A DNA stretch of 64,000 nt from the NCBI GenBank assembly GCA_018907035.1, contig JACCIC010000215.1, positions 186,001 to 250,000 on the forward strand. The letters are read 5' to 3'. Positions 11,627 through 21,754 of this stretch are shown here, piece after piece (position 1 is the first letter of the stretch; every line of letters starts with the position of its first letter). The notes beneath the pieces were generated by a model that searched no databases, was not told where the DNA came from, and worked only from the letters and a program-made list of their open reading frames with translations. Both the position numbers and the translations under genes were made by a program. The stretch comes from Sycobia sp. Sy_11. Its lineage: Eukaryota > Arthropoda > Insecta > Hymenoptera > Epichrysomallidae.

Positions 11627-12669
11627 GTGGTGTATGTGAGCACCCCGGAACAGGGTGACGTTAGGTTGTATCGCAAAGACCGATGCGCATTTATGCGGTC
11701 TGTCGCGACACAGCAGTCAGAGATGCAAGAACTCCACCCTACCGCACACGATGCTCACAACACCACCAAGGAGAAATGCATCATTCCGTCGAAATATAAG
11801 CAAACGGCATATGATGATATCGCAAAACCTCCCCAAATTGCCCCACCTCAAGAAGCTACCCCCATATCGCGCCCACACTTTGTTGTACCACCTCATAACC
11901 GCAAACAAAACGACGGAGTCAATAAAAGATTTAATCCGTTCACAATACCACTACAGAGTGGTGAGGACACAAGTAATAAATTAAATAAAATGACGCAATT
12001 AAATATAAATGGCCCATTCTCGATACCACCACAAGAAAATAAAGAAACGGAAACAAGCCCAGTGGCTCGCCTGAACAACTCAGTGGAAGAAGAAACCATA
12101 GAGGCGATTATCCCCGCAAACAAGAGAATAATCCCAGGCTTGATGGACTTCCTTACTGACCCACCACCCCACTGCATACCGCCCATATGTCCCCATCCTT
12201 CCATCCCCACGATGCCACTTCCAGGTTTAGGAAGTGTGCAAAATCGGTCCTTCACGGGCCCAGCTGGAGCTGAAGGTTCGGACCTTGGCGAGGTAGCAGT
12301 AACACACTGCTGGAATTCTGACGAAGAAGGTCACCGCTACAACGCCTGTCCACACACCAGATCCAAGAGATTTTGTTACAGGTGTAGCAGAGCTAATATC
12401 GACGTCCGCATGTGCACGTCCTGCTTGCGGCGGTCGACCCCTGCCGTGTTCCGTCTTGCGAGGGGGAGGGAGATAGAGGTGTAGATAAGACGACACGTCA
12501 GGTGTCGGAAGAGATGGTGGTGCAAGAAGGTATGGCAAACGTTAATGAGGAGGTGACGGGTATGCAGGCAATGATGGAGCAAACCATCAGGCAAGCAGCA
12601 GCCGCTGCGGGAGCTCAGCAGCCACTGCTGATAATAATGGCGGGAGCGACAGTATATTTAAACAAATAG
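11627..12669 (+). pseudogene. Gypsy downstream frame, C-terminal half with zinc knuckle
   Basis: The frame 11,627-12,484 is Pro-rich and ends in HCWNSDEEGHRYNACP followed by RFCYRCSRANIDVRMCTSC. This is a Gag-type CCHC knuckle (C-x2-C-x4-H-x4-C with the second Cys changed to Ser) plus a second C-x2-C/C-x2-C pair. After a frameshift near 12,430 the likely true end continues in frame 12,412-12,669, finishing with MQAMMEQTIRQAAAAAGAQQ. Zinc knuckles of this style bind nucleic acid in Gag proteins; here it lies downstream of integrase while the upstream gag has none, which is unusual. It could instead be the gag of a second element joined here. Confidence 0.55.
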
Positions 12670-12699
12670 GTCGCCGGTTGCTGAGTGCCCACGCTGCCG

Positions 12700-12965
12700 C
12701 AGAACACACATATATAAATGACACACATATAAATGACACCCGGCCCATATGTATAAAATGGCGCGCGAAAAGGGGTACATACACATAAATCGCGCGAACA
12801 GATTAAACTAAACATAAATGGCGCGAATAGATGTAGCTAAATATATTGGCATTGATAGGTAAATGACGCGAACAGAGGCAAAGAAATAAAGGACACGTGA
12901 ACAGGGACATATATAGAAAGGGCGCGCGAATAGAAATATATACAAATGACGTACGTTGAATGACG
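12700..12965. repeat. Degenerate short tandem repeats around AAATGGCGCGAAYAGA
   Basis: At least six imperfect units of 25-45 bp share AAAT(G/C)(G/A)CGCG(C)GAA(C/T)AG(A/G), for example near 12,757, 12,786, 12,817, 12,862, 12,887 and 12,918. They sit between the last reading frame and the small ORF at 13,021. Function unknown; the copies are too regular in their GCGCGAA core to be chance. Confidence 0.7.
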
Positions 12966-13020
12966 GCACAGTGTCGGTGGGTAGGGACGAAAGCAACAGC
13001 ACTAGTTAGAAGAGCGCACA

Positions 13021-13149
13021 ATGGCTCCCATAGTAACCAGGCCACTTGCTCGCCCCACCAAAGTCGTACCCACCCCTGATAACTGGAACGTCACTAAGGA
13101 CGATAATTTTTTCCAGCGAACATGCGTCAAGCAGAGGAAGAAGAAGTAA
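13021..13149 (+). CDS. Small ORF of 42 codons, function unknown
   Basis: ATG 13,021 to TAA 13,149 encodes MAPIVTRPLARPTKVVPTPD followed by an acidic/aromatic middle and a KQRKKK basic end. It is unrecognised. Support for it being real is weak: an open frame, balanced codons and a position between two repeat blocks at the 3' end of the gypsy element. Confidence 0.25.
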   Translation: MAPIVTRPLARPTKVVPTPDNWNVTKDDNFFQRTCVKQRKKK

Positions 13150-13527
13150 ATCACAAGAAAGAAAGCGAAATAATTGCGAGAACAACGCAGAAGCGAGCGT
13201 TAGGAAAGTGACTATGTATTTAAGCTAGGATACACCTTAATAATAGTTATAAGTTTTCTTTTACGCATCAATAGTTACCTTTTCCTCGGATAAGTTCCGC
13301 GTTAGCAATATGTTAGAATAGGGCTTAGTTTATAATTAAATTTAGGGAAGTAGTAATAGGAAAATAAATAGAATTCTATCAAGTCACAGCGAGCAACCGA
13401 CGACCAACTTCACACCAACGGGTGTAATCATATTATTCGTTATTCGTTATATTAAATTATTTTTTTTAGTTTCTCTTTAGTACCCAGGCGAAGGGTAAAT
13501 CAATGGTCGTCGTGTTTCCCCTAATCA

Positions 13528-13657
13528 TGTATTATCCCCTACCATGATTTCGTCAAACAATGTATTATCCCCTACCGTGTTTTCGTCAAAGAATGCATAA
13601 TCTCCTACCGTATTTCGTCAAGCTATGTATTATCCCCTACTGTGTTCCTCAACGCAT
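13528..13657. repeat. 33-bp minisatellite, four units
   Basis: Units beginning TGTATTATCCCCTACC start at 13,528, 13,561, 13,594 and 13,626 (about 33 bp each), each followed by TTTCGTCAA. No spacers, so this is not a CRISPR. It lies about 110 bp upstream of the polypurine tract. Confidence 0.9.
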
Positions 13658-13763
13658 ACCACCAAAGTTCACATATTAAACGGCGATTAAATGGGACGCG
13701 CAACATTCGCGTCTCGCGCACCGCCACCATTCAAACTCCTTCGCGACCACGCGCCCACCTGCG

Positions 13764-13780
13764 GTTTGGGAGGGGGAGTT
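13764..13780 (+). other. Polypurine tract of the gypsy element
   Basis: GTTTGGGAGGGGGAGTT immediately precedes the LTR start TGTAACCGCT (13,781). This is the position and composition of a plus-strand primer tract. It is almost identical, inverted, at 281-300. Confidence 0.7.
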
Positions 13781-14352
13781 TGTAACCGCTCGAACGGCGG
13801 TGGTCCACGTCCTTGCGCGTCCGCGTAAGTGAGTGAGAGAGAGAGAGAGAGAGAGAGAGCTCCAGGCGGTGGCCGCGAGCATCATCGACAACCCGCGAGC
13901 ACCAGCGAGCACCTGCGAGCTTTAAGCAAGCGACAGCATCGTCATCGTCGGCGGCAAATAGCCTTATACTTTTTGTTATATTTATTCATGTGTGCGTATA
14001 GCTAGGCTCCTGGCTCACCGCTGCGCCCGCGCGCCGCAATCTACCGAGCATATAGCTTTGCGGCTCTTCTTAATTGACATGTATATATTGCGCGTAGCTA
14101 AGTGAACATTATCGTTATACCATTTTCTAATTTCATACCGTCGTAAATGATTTCGCGTGTGAATAGCATGTAGTATATAGTATGTAGTCTTGTACCGTAC
14201 CGTCGTTCCCACGTGTTTTATATCGAAAGTGTCCCGTTCCGTTTTCCCCGTCCCTGTGTAGGTTGTACGATTGGGTAGTTGCATAAATAATTAACGTATC
14301 GACGCTGAACCCGCAACCAGTACATAACGTATGTACTAGATTACTTGTAGTT
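13781..14352 (+). repeat. LTR-like repeat, copy 2 (3' LTR of the gypsy family)
   Basis: It starts TGTAACCGCT right after a polypurine tract and aligns with copy 1 (2,224-3,265), lacking about 450 bp of it. It includes a GA microsatellite (13,834-13,859). The match is lost after GATTAC.TTGTAG, where a mariner remnant begins, so the LTR end is destroyed. Divergence from copy 1 is too large for a recent intact pair. Confidence 0.65.
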
Positions 14353-14382
14353 AGTACCCCTTATTGATTGTTCGACCGTGTG

Positions 14383-14880
14383 CTAAAAAAATTCATGATG
14401 CACTATGCTAGGAAGATCGAAGAACACAGTGAGCATAACCTTCACATTCGACCGTACTTGTCGAGCCTTTTTCGGTCCTAGCGATCCAGAATGCCTCCAC
14501 TGAGACGATTGACCCTTAATTTCGACATCATATCCATAAACCCATGTTTTATCACCTGTTATAATACGTATTAGTAGTTCTGCATCGTTATTAACTTCGT
14601 TTGGCGACTCCTGAGCAACTTCCATTCGGCGCTGTTTTTGTTCGAAATTCAACAATTTTGAGAGAAATTTTGCTTCCATACGTTTCATACCTAAAACATC
14701 CATGGCATGAGCCAATTGATATGCCAACATCATCAGCGACTTCTCTGATTATGATTTGGCGATCGTTCATAACCATTGCATGCACTTTTTTCACAAAACC
14801 AGCCGGTATTCTAAGCACCAATCTTTCGCCAGATACATCGTTGAGTTCTTTTGTTTCCAGCGTCGAATAAAAAAAGATTG
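14383..14880 (-). pseudogene. Mariner transposase fragment
   Basis: On the minus strand, 14,821-14,591 gives the helix-turn-helix part (IIIREVADDVGISIGSCHG) and 14,733-14,383 gives FLSKLLNFEQKQRRMEVAQE then IITGDKTWVYGYDVEIKGQS and NVKVMLTVFFDLPSIVHHEF. TGDKTW carries the first catalytic Asp of the DD34D triad. The frames overlap with a shift; the second and third Asp regions are missing. It is inserted in or abuts the LTR copy 2. Confidence 0.85.
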
Positions 14881-16089
14881 GTAAATTTTTCCATACTTAT
14901 TGTATTTTCGGTATTTTAATTTTTTCGATTGATAATATTAGATATTATACATTATCTTTAGATCGTGGGAGAGAGAAAGAGATATATAGACATAGAGTAA
15001 GAATAGTAAGAGTAACAAGCGCGCACACAGTTTTCTTTAGTAGTACATCTTGTTCTTCGTAAGGTGGCGTTCTTATTGCTTTATTTCTCTATTATACTTA
15101 CAAATTTATCTCTCTCTCACCTTGTGTGAGCGGATTCGTGCGTTAGTCTATCGCGGGTGCGTATTAGGTAAGGATAGCAGATTATTTATTATAATTTTAT
15201 CAAATTAAATAAAAATTGAAGCTATTTTCTTAATTAATTAAATAAATCTACTTTTGATTTTTTTATTAGTAGTAGAAAATATAGAAATATCTCCCCCCTG
15301 TACCTGATAATTATTCCGTCATTACCTGGATTACCAATAATTTATCAATATATATTATCACTTATATAATTTGCAGGATAAACAAGGATAAGTCTCAGGA
15401 AGAAATATCTACAAAGAACCTACGGTGCAGAAAGATTGTTTTTAACAATTTAATCTGTTGCAACTCTTTTAACGGGTACTTCTGACGGGTGATTAATAAT
15501 TAAGTACCCCGTTACAGAAATGGCGAATGTGCTTTAGACATTTTAGAGAAAATTTTTATATACCTTTTGTCCCTTTAAACAGTAATTGTATCAAAGCACT
15601 TGGCGAATATACATACGCCAATTTAGAACCTACGAAGGAAAAATTTGTTTCATATTTTTTTAAAAAAGAAATTTTTTTCCTCGTTCCTCAGTAATACTAC
15701 TTTTAAAGACATGATTAAAAGTTACAAATTTTTTTGTGTGTCTTTTATTATATCAGGTAATATACAGGGTCTACCCTCCTTAACAACTAGGTATCGTACC
15801 CGTAGGCATTAAAATAAACTTATGTGCGTTAGCGTTTTAGAATATCCGTCGTACAGGATAGACAGTGTAAAGTGTGCGTGACGTGACTCCATACAGAAAG
15901 TTAGATTACTGTGCTGCATTTTTCCTTTTTTACAGTTGATAAATTTTGGCACTGACTATTTGTTGGTGCATTTTTCGCTGTCATATCTCACTTGGCTTCA
16001 GTGAAAGCAGCATGTTTCTTCTTTGCAGTGCTTGACTTCATGTCTATAGCCTCAGCTTGTTCATGGCCGATTTCTCTATCTCAAAAGTA
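14881..16089. other. Intergenic or decayed repeat, no gene recognised
   Basis: AT-rich with short GA/CT runs (14,970-14,985, 15,107-15,120). The last 200 bp may be the degraded C-terminal end of the LINE ORF1 that lies on the minus strand next door. No other assignment. Confidence 0.4.
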
Positions 16090-17011
16090 TATCCATTAGG
16101 TTTTTTGAGGCTCTGATCTCTGAACTCTGTGCTCAAAGCTCGCTTCTGTTGCGGATTTCACGAGGAGGCCTCGCTTGGTCTGTCTCAGATGCCTCATTTA
16201 AGCCTTCGCTTGCCTCGAATTAAAAGTCCTTTGCAGGATTTCTTTTGCCTGTCTGGTAGAAGGGATTTTTTCACGTTCCTCCGCTTGGGAAAAACAACCT
16301 TTGAAGGCGGCCTAATCGCCGTTTTTGCAACTTGGGCTTTTGCAGCAACCACCTTGTTTAGTCTGTTGCTAGAACTGGAACTGCTGTCATTGTTTTCTTC
16401 GTTATTTTGATCTGCTGTAGATCTGTATCATTGAGGTGTTTTTGCTTTCGTAATTTTTTCAGTTAGCACATGCAGGGCTTCCGACCGGGCCTCGGCATGA
16501 GCACATGTAATGGATACCTCTAGGATGGTCATCATTAGTTCTTTGAGGCTCTGTAGATGCACTTCTGTAGACATAAAAATATCTGAGGACTGCCTTAATA
16601 GTTTTAATGTGGTCCGCTGCCTGGGCTGGGAACTCAACACAGTCTCGGTTGTTAGTTGCGGTTTCCTTTTGTGGAGGTGGGGATGTGCTGGTAGACTGCA
16701 CACTATCCTCTGCTTGGCTCATATCCTTGACTTCATTTTTAGAATATTGTTCATTTCCTGTTGTCTTTTTATCATTTGAGGATACTTTGCCGAGTTCAGT
16801 TTTGCCGGTCGATAACTTGTTCTTGCTCACCTGAGTGGTTAGGACTACCTTTGCAGCAAAAGCCTAAAACTGCTGCGCTAGTTTTCGTGTTACCTCTCTG
16901 GACAACTTCTGTTTTTGGTTCCTCGCTCTATGTAGTCTTAACATTGTCTTTAGGTCTTCTAGACTCCCTACTGTCCTCTTCTACTATCTTAATTTTTGCA
17001 GTATTGTTCAT
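16090..17011 (-). pseudogene. R1-like LINE ORF1, N-terminal part, minus strand
   Basis: On the minus strand the frame starts at about ATG 17,011 (MNNTAKIKIVEEDSRES). It passes through 16,830-16,600 (STGKTELGKVSSNDKKTTG) and shifts near 16,600 into SSDIFMSTEVHLQSLKELMM and HAEARSEALHVLTEKITKA. It then continues with AKTAIRPPSKVVFPKRRNVK. That last stretch matches the plus-strand LINE at about 18,893-18,935 (AQTTIRPPPKVVLLKPR), which ties both to one family. ORF1 of such LINEs is an RNA-binding Gag-like protein; its zinc knuckles are not seen in this copy. Confidence 0.6.
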
Positions 17012-17523
17012 TCTGTCGTACATCCACCTACTAAGGTCACTTTACAGTAAACCGTTCCGTGGACAAAGTTTGTTTATTATGGGCAGTATATAAATTTCAA
17101 CTGGCAGTTGTAGGGGCTCCCATCTTCTGCCGCAGAGCCATGCATCCCCTATCGCAACTGCCATACAATTTAGGATCAGGGGGGTTTTTATAGGGTAGTT
17201 CCTTCTCTTAGACAGGGGATAAAGCCAAACCCCCGGCGCATTAAAGCAGAACGTTTCAACGATTTGACTGTCAGTGGCCGCTGAACCAATTGTAACGGGT
17301 TTGCAGTAATTAGGAAGTAAGCGCCTTTTCCCACTCTTAGCATCGGTAACTGGCGGGTGTACCAAATCCGTTACATCAAAAGCTCGTTTGATCCTATCCT
17401 GAAAGTCTATAGTTATATTTCAGACGCATCCCCCTTATCCGCTCTCTAAACTCTGGTTGTGGGATACGTTACCCTGGCACATGAACGTGGACGTAAACAG
17501 TTGGTATTTTGGCGACGGCGTCT
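17012..17523. other. Probable 5' untranslated part of the minus-strand LINE
   Basis: About 500 bp upstream (on the minus strand) of the LINE ORF1 start, moderately GC-rich, with no recognised domain. Assigned to the LINE leader only by position. Confidence 0.3.
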
Positions 17524-17960
17524 ATACACAAAAAAAACAAAGGTCGCTCAGTTATGCTTTATTGCACATAAACATTCTCACCCATCTAGCTTTCGCTTTA
17601 TCAGCCGGATGTACTCTAGAGCTTTGCAGTATTGCTGATCTTATCTTTTGGTGCAGATCTGTACATCATTGCGACCTTTGTGGACATACAGTTTATAGTG
17701 GATACCGAACCACTTTTTATTGCATCTTGTATGTTCAGACTAAAGTTGTAACCAGAGTAAAAGCTGGTTTTTCTTATTGCTAATTGTGTATTGCAATTTG
17801 TAGACCAGTGTATAGTACTGGTCTACTTATTTAGGAATAATAATATATTTGTGTATATGTATATATTGCCATATGATTTAGTTGCGGTTAGTTTATTTAC
17901 AGTTTTGTGGACCAGTGTATTGCGCGAGTCCACTATATCAGTGTATATGCTTTGCGTATG
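17524..17960. repeat. Left arm of a diverged inverted repeat
   Basis: The reverse complement of 17,524-17,576 matches 22,293-22,345 (AATGTTTATGTG then GCATAACTGAGCGACCTTTG). 17,590-17,690 and 17,885-17,945 match the reverse complement of about 21,755-21,950 (TAGCT.TCGCTTTATC, GCAGATCTGT.CAT, TTTATAGT). The right arm is split by a gypsy fragment. The arm includes a perfect hairpin, GTAGACCAGT at 17,800-17,809 with ACTGGTCTAC at 17,817-17,826, loop of 7. Confidence 0.75.
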
Positions 17961-18080
17961 TAAAAATTTTTATTTATTTGTATATGATCCTTTTTTTGTA
18001 TATATTTTCCTTTACAACTGCCAGATCCCTACCTACCTATTCAGGTTCCTCTATTATATCTGCTTTAAGCAGATTCTCTA

Positions 18081-18210
18081 TCACTTCAAGAGACTCCTGA
18101 CCTCAATAGAGGTTTTATGATCTCTCCGGAAGCTGATCCTAATTTCCTCGTATTTGGAACAGACGGTCAGGACGTGCTCTGGTGTGTCCACCTCCCCACA
18201 TGAGCATGTA

Positions 18211-18244
<34 letters not shown>

Positions 18245-18890
18245 ATGATAGCGAGAGAGATAGATCCCGAAGTCACCATGCCCAGTGAGGAACTGGATTA
18301 ACCATCGCGACAGCATGATCCAGTCTGCCGATGGGGAGTTTTCCCGCTATCACTGATACGGTGTTTGTTCAGGTAGTTCTATATGTACCGATGACTCTAA
18401 TGAGCGCTTGTCTTTGAGTACTGGACAACTTGCGTTGCTGTTCAACACACATCAAATCGTGCCAAGCTGCCGCTGCATAAGTAGCGATAGTTGTGAACAG
18501 CCCGGTATAGATAGTACTAAGCGCCTTAAATTTAAGGCCCCATTCCCATCTTGCCAGGCGTCCAATCCTTTTAAACAAATCCACACAATTGGATTGTACC
18601 ACTTTCAAATCGTAACCGATTTTAAGATGTTCGCCGAAGTGGATTCCAAGGTATCGTACGCTTTCTAATCTCATTACCCTCGAGTTGCCAACCGTAATTC
18701 GGGGGGGGGGGCTTTCGGGTGAATGTGACCTCTTAAAATCAACATTCCACACTTATGACAGGCCAGCCTCATTTTATTGAGGCGACAACAGGATTCCACT
18801 TGTTTACTGTAACTCTGGACATTGCTTTCGATCTCCCTACGCGAGTCTCCCTCCACTAGGAGTGCGATGTCGGCAAGCTGGTCGCTCCAG
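18081..18890 (-). pseudogene. R1-like LINE ORF2, RT end and C-terminal zinc motif, minus strand
   Basis: From about 18,890 downward the minus strand reads ADIALLVEGDSRREIES (the catalytic Y-x-D-D degraded), SCCRLNKMRLACHKCGM, then a shift into VRYLGIHFGEHLKIGYDLKV and FTTIATYAAAAWHDLMCVEQ. It ends with CSCGEVDTPEHVLTVCSKYE (C-x-C...H...C) and a TGA at 18,083. A CT/GA microsatellite (18,211-18,241) has expanded inside the coding sequence. It abuts a plus-strand copy of the same family head to head at about 18,890. Confidence 0.8.
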
Positions 18891-18892
18891 AT

Positions 18893-19622
18893 TGCCCAAA
18901 CCACAATAAGGCCACCACCAAAGGTGGTCTTACTAAAGCCTAGGGCTGTGGAAAAAATCTCTTCCACAGGAAAAGCAAAGGAAGTTTTGTAAAAGACTTT
19001 CAACCCTAGGAAACGAAGATCCTGATCAAGAATCTGAAGGAGACTAGAAAGGAACTACTTGTGGAAACGGCGACCGAAGTAGGATTAGAAAAGTTAAATG
19101 CCTAGAAAAGTCTTACAGAACTTTTCGAAATAGAAGCCCGAACATGGAGCAAGCCGAGGCTCATCATCTATGATGTTCCCAAGAACATGTTACCGGATGC
19201 AGTGACTTCAGTTATATACGAGGCCAAATGAGAGTTTGGCTTCAAAAACTGAGGGATTCTCTCAATTCTTCCAATCCCGCTTCAAAACGGATAAGACGAG
19301 CGACACAAGATATAAATTGGTGGTGGGAGTCACACCAGATATCCGGGGTAAACTGCTCGAACGGACAATTTACATAGAGTGGCTATCTTGTCGAGTACAA
19401 GATTACCTTAGAGTCACTAGGTGCTACAAGTGCCAAGGCTACGGGCACGTAGACAAGCAGTGTAAAGCGGAACAGTACTGCTACAACTTCAGCCAGGGGG
19501 CACACGGCTGCAAGGAATGCAAAAATAAACAGAGCGTTACACAGGGCTCAATGGACACTCATTGCCCCGCATATAAAGCTGCCATGGAAAGATTAGTACA
19601 CTCCACGGGCTATGGCCAGTAG
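18893..19622 (+). pseudogene. R1-like LINE ORF1 with zinc knuckles, plus strand
   Basis: Starts within the ORF1 (TTIRPPPKVVLLKPRAVEKI), matching the minus-strand copy at 16.3 kb, with several stops. The clean part 19,236-19,622 contains CYKCQGYGHVDKQC (perfect C-x2-C-x4-H-x4-C), then CYNFSQGAHGCKEC (one Cys lost) and a third Cys/His cluster ending CPAY. It would be the nucleic-acid-binding Gag-like protein of the LINE. It ends at TAG 19,620, just before the endonuclease frame. Confidence 0.75.
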
Positions 19623-19685
19623 AACTGCAAATAGGAATGCACGTTACGCAATAGAATAAGGTGCTTCCCGCGCTTTGACGGAAGA

Positions 19686-21620
19686 TGGTGCTAATCAACG
19701 ACGATTCCAATGCCAGGTACCCCCTGTGGGGAACTAATCGTATCGACTACAAAGGGGAGGAATTCAAAAATTTTGTAGCGCAGTGGTATTTCAGGATCGC
19801 CAACGTGCCAGGTAGCAGCGCTACCGTCTCCAACGAAGTTGGAGAAGGAAATATGGACGTAAATCTTGTCTCCACGAATCTCGAGACATTCATCACAGAA
19901 TGGGCCGCCAGAGAGACACCTGCCCATACAGGTATTTCAAATCAGGGACTGAAGCTAAAGTGATACTCCACATAGAAGGCTAACTGGGCTACCTTCTGCG
20001 CTGTACTCGAGGATAAATCGGACCAGGTTCCTAAAGAAATGCCCGACTCCATAATGAAGACTATCGAAAGAGTTCGCTCATTAACAGCCACTTTGAGGAG
20101 AATGTGTAATGCTGCCATACCGAGGAATTAATGTAGCTGCTAAGAAAGTTCCCTGGTGGAGCCCCGAATTAGATAAGATGAAGAGTAGTCCGTAAAGAAT
20201 AAGCCAGTTGAAGAATAAGCCCGTCGAGTATTCCAAAAAGAGCGTGATCGCGTTATACGGGAGCACCTCAAAGAACAATACAAAGCGGTCAGAAAAGAGT
20301 ATGTTCGTAGACTCGGACATACAGAGACCAAATGGTAAGACTTTGTCACAGTGACGGATAATCAAAACCCTTGGGGCATATCTTACTGCACTCAAGTAGG
20401 TAAGCTGTTCATGAAGGAAGTTGCATGCAACATCCACCTAGGTCAGAAGACCTATACGATGGACTGTGTAAGTACTACAGTGCTGAACACCCTATTCACT
20501 TCAGACTCTTTACAGGATGAAACGCAAGAGGAGAAATGTACGAGGTATATGGCCAACACTTTTCCGCCCAGGAGAGCCGAGGTTGAATTCAATCTCACTG
20601 AGTTGCATCAGGTCTTGGTCAAGATTAACTTGGGTAAGGCCCCTGGCCGTGACAGTTTCGACTTGACCATCATTCGAGCTGCACTGCCGACCATCAGGCA
20701 GGACCTGATCAGCATATACAACGAATGCTTGAGATTTTCGGTCTTCCCCAACAAGTGGAAGGTTGGCAAAGTCGTCACAATCCGAAAGGGAGAAAACAAA
20801 GAGCCTGAGGACCCTGCATTCTACAGGCCCATTTGTCTATTACCAATACTAGGTAACGCCCTTGAAGATCTAATACTGAAGAGACAAAACAGAATCATTG
20901 AAACACAACTATTTCCGAGACAAGTTGGCTTGAGGAGAGGGCGATCCATGGAAGAGTCCATAGTTTAATTGCGTAAGTCTGTGAGTGACTCGTGCAGAAA
21001 ATAAGTTGTAGCAATTTTCCTGCACATAATGGGTGCCTTCCATAACGTACAGTGTTTCGCTGTATTTACAGCATTGAAAAGCAAAGCGTACCACAAGGGT
21101 CTCTACAAGTTAATGCCGTCGAGTCCTCATATGAGATGGCTTTGAGAAATTACAACTTGAAATCAATAAGGGATGCCCCGAGGTCTCCGATCTTGGCTCA
21201 ACTTTGTGGAACCTTGTCCTTGATCCTCTTATTTGTCATCTCTCAAGACTAGAGTGTGAAGTCGTCGCTTACGTCGACGACATTGCACTCCTTGAGGAGG
21301 GAGACTCGCCTAGAGAGATTGAAAGGAGAGGTCAGAGTGACATTGAAGAAGTGGAATCCTGGTATCGCCTTAATAAAATGAGGCTGGTCTCTCAAAAGTG
21401 TGGAATGTTGATATCAAGAGGCTACATTCACCCGAAATTCCCCTCTCTCATTAAGATCGACAGCCTGAGTGTGAGGAGATTATAAAGCGTGAGATAGCGT
21501 GGAATCCACTTCGGCTAAATTGGTTGCTATTTGAAAGCGGTACAATCCAAATGTGTGGATTTGTTTAACGAACAAAGGTGATCGTAAATCAGCTCGAAGC
21601 AGAAATTACAGAGGAATCTG
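19686..21620 (+). pseudogene. R1-like LINE ORF2: endonuclease and reverse transcriptase
   Basis: 19,685-19,963 holds INDDSNARYPLWGTNRIDY, the D-x-N-A-x-x-x-x-W motif of the APE endonuclease, and NMDVNLVSTNL. RT follows: LGKAPGRDSFDLTIIRAALP, NKWKVGKVVTIRKGENKEPE, FYRPICLLPILGNALEDLIL and LFPRQVGLRRGRSMEESIV up to 20,968. After a gap, AYVDDIALLEEGDSPREIE near 21,265-21,320 supplies the catalytic Y-V-D-D. The part between is deleted or frameshifted, as is everything after 21,485. Dead copy; clade called from RT motifs and the zinc-knuckle ORF1, R1 group likely but not proved. Confidence 0.8.
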
Positions 21621-21694
21621 AATAGGTAGATAGGGAACTGGCCGTTGGGAATTCGACGGTAGATTTTGACTGTAATAATAATCATATACTGGCA

Positions 21695-21697
<3 letters not shown>

Positions 21698-21747
<50 letters not shown>
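21698..21747. repeat. (TA)n microsatellite
   Basis: About 25 TA units directly after the LINE remains. Confidence 0.95.
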
Positions 21748-21749
<2 letters not shown>

Positions 21750-21754
21750 AAGTT

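Noticed and set aside
10749..12669. Envelope gene of an errantivirus-like element
   Set aside because: Position fits but there is no signal peptide, membrane anchor or cleavage site, and a zinc knuckle argues for a Gag-like role.
13528..13657. Regularly spaced repeats that might suggest CRISPR
   Set aside because: Units are contiguous with no spacers and the context is an insect retroelement.
16761..17093. Plus-strand ORF of 110 codons
   Set aside because: Opposite strand of a LINE ORF1 identified from its similarity to the copy at 18.9 kb.
18944..18972. TGTGGAA...TTCCACA hairpin as a possible terminator
   Set aside because: It lies inside a LINE ORF1 and eukaryotic genes do not use such terminators.
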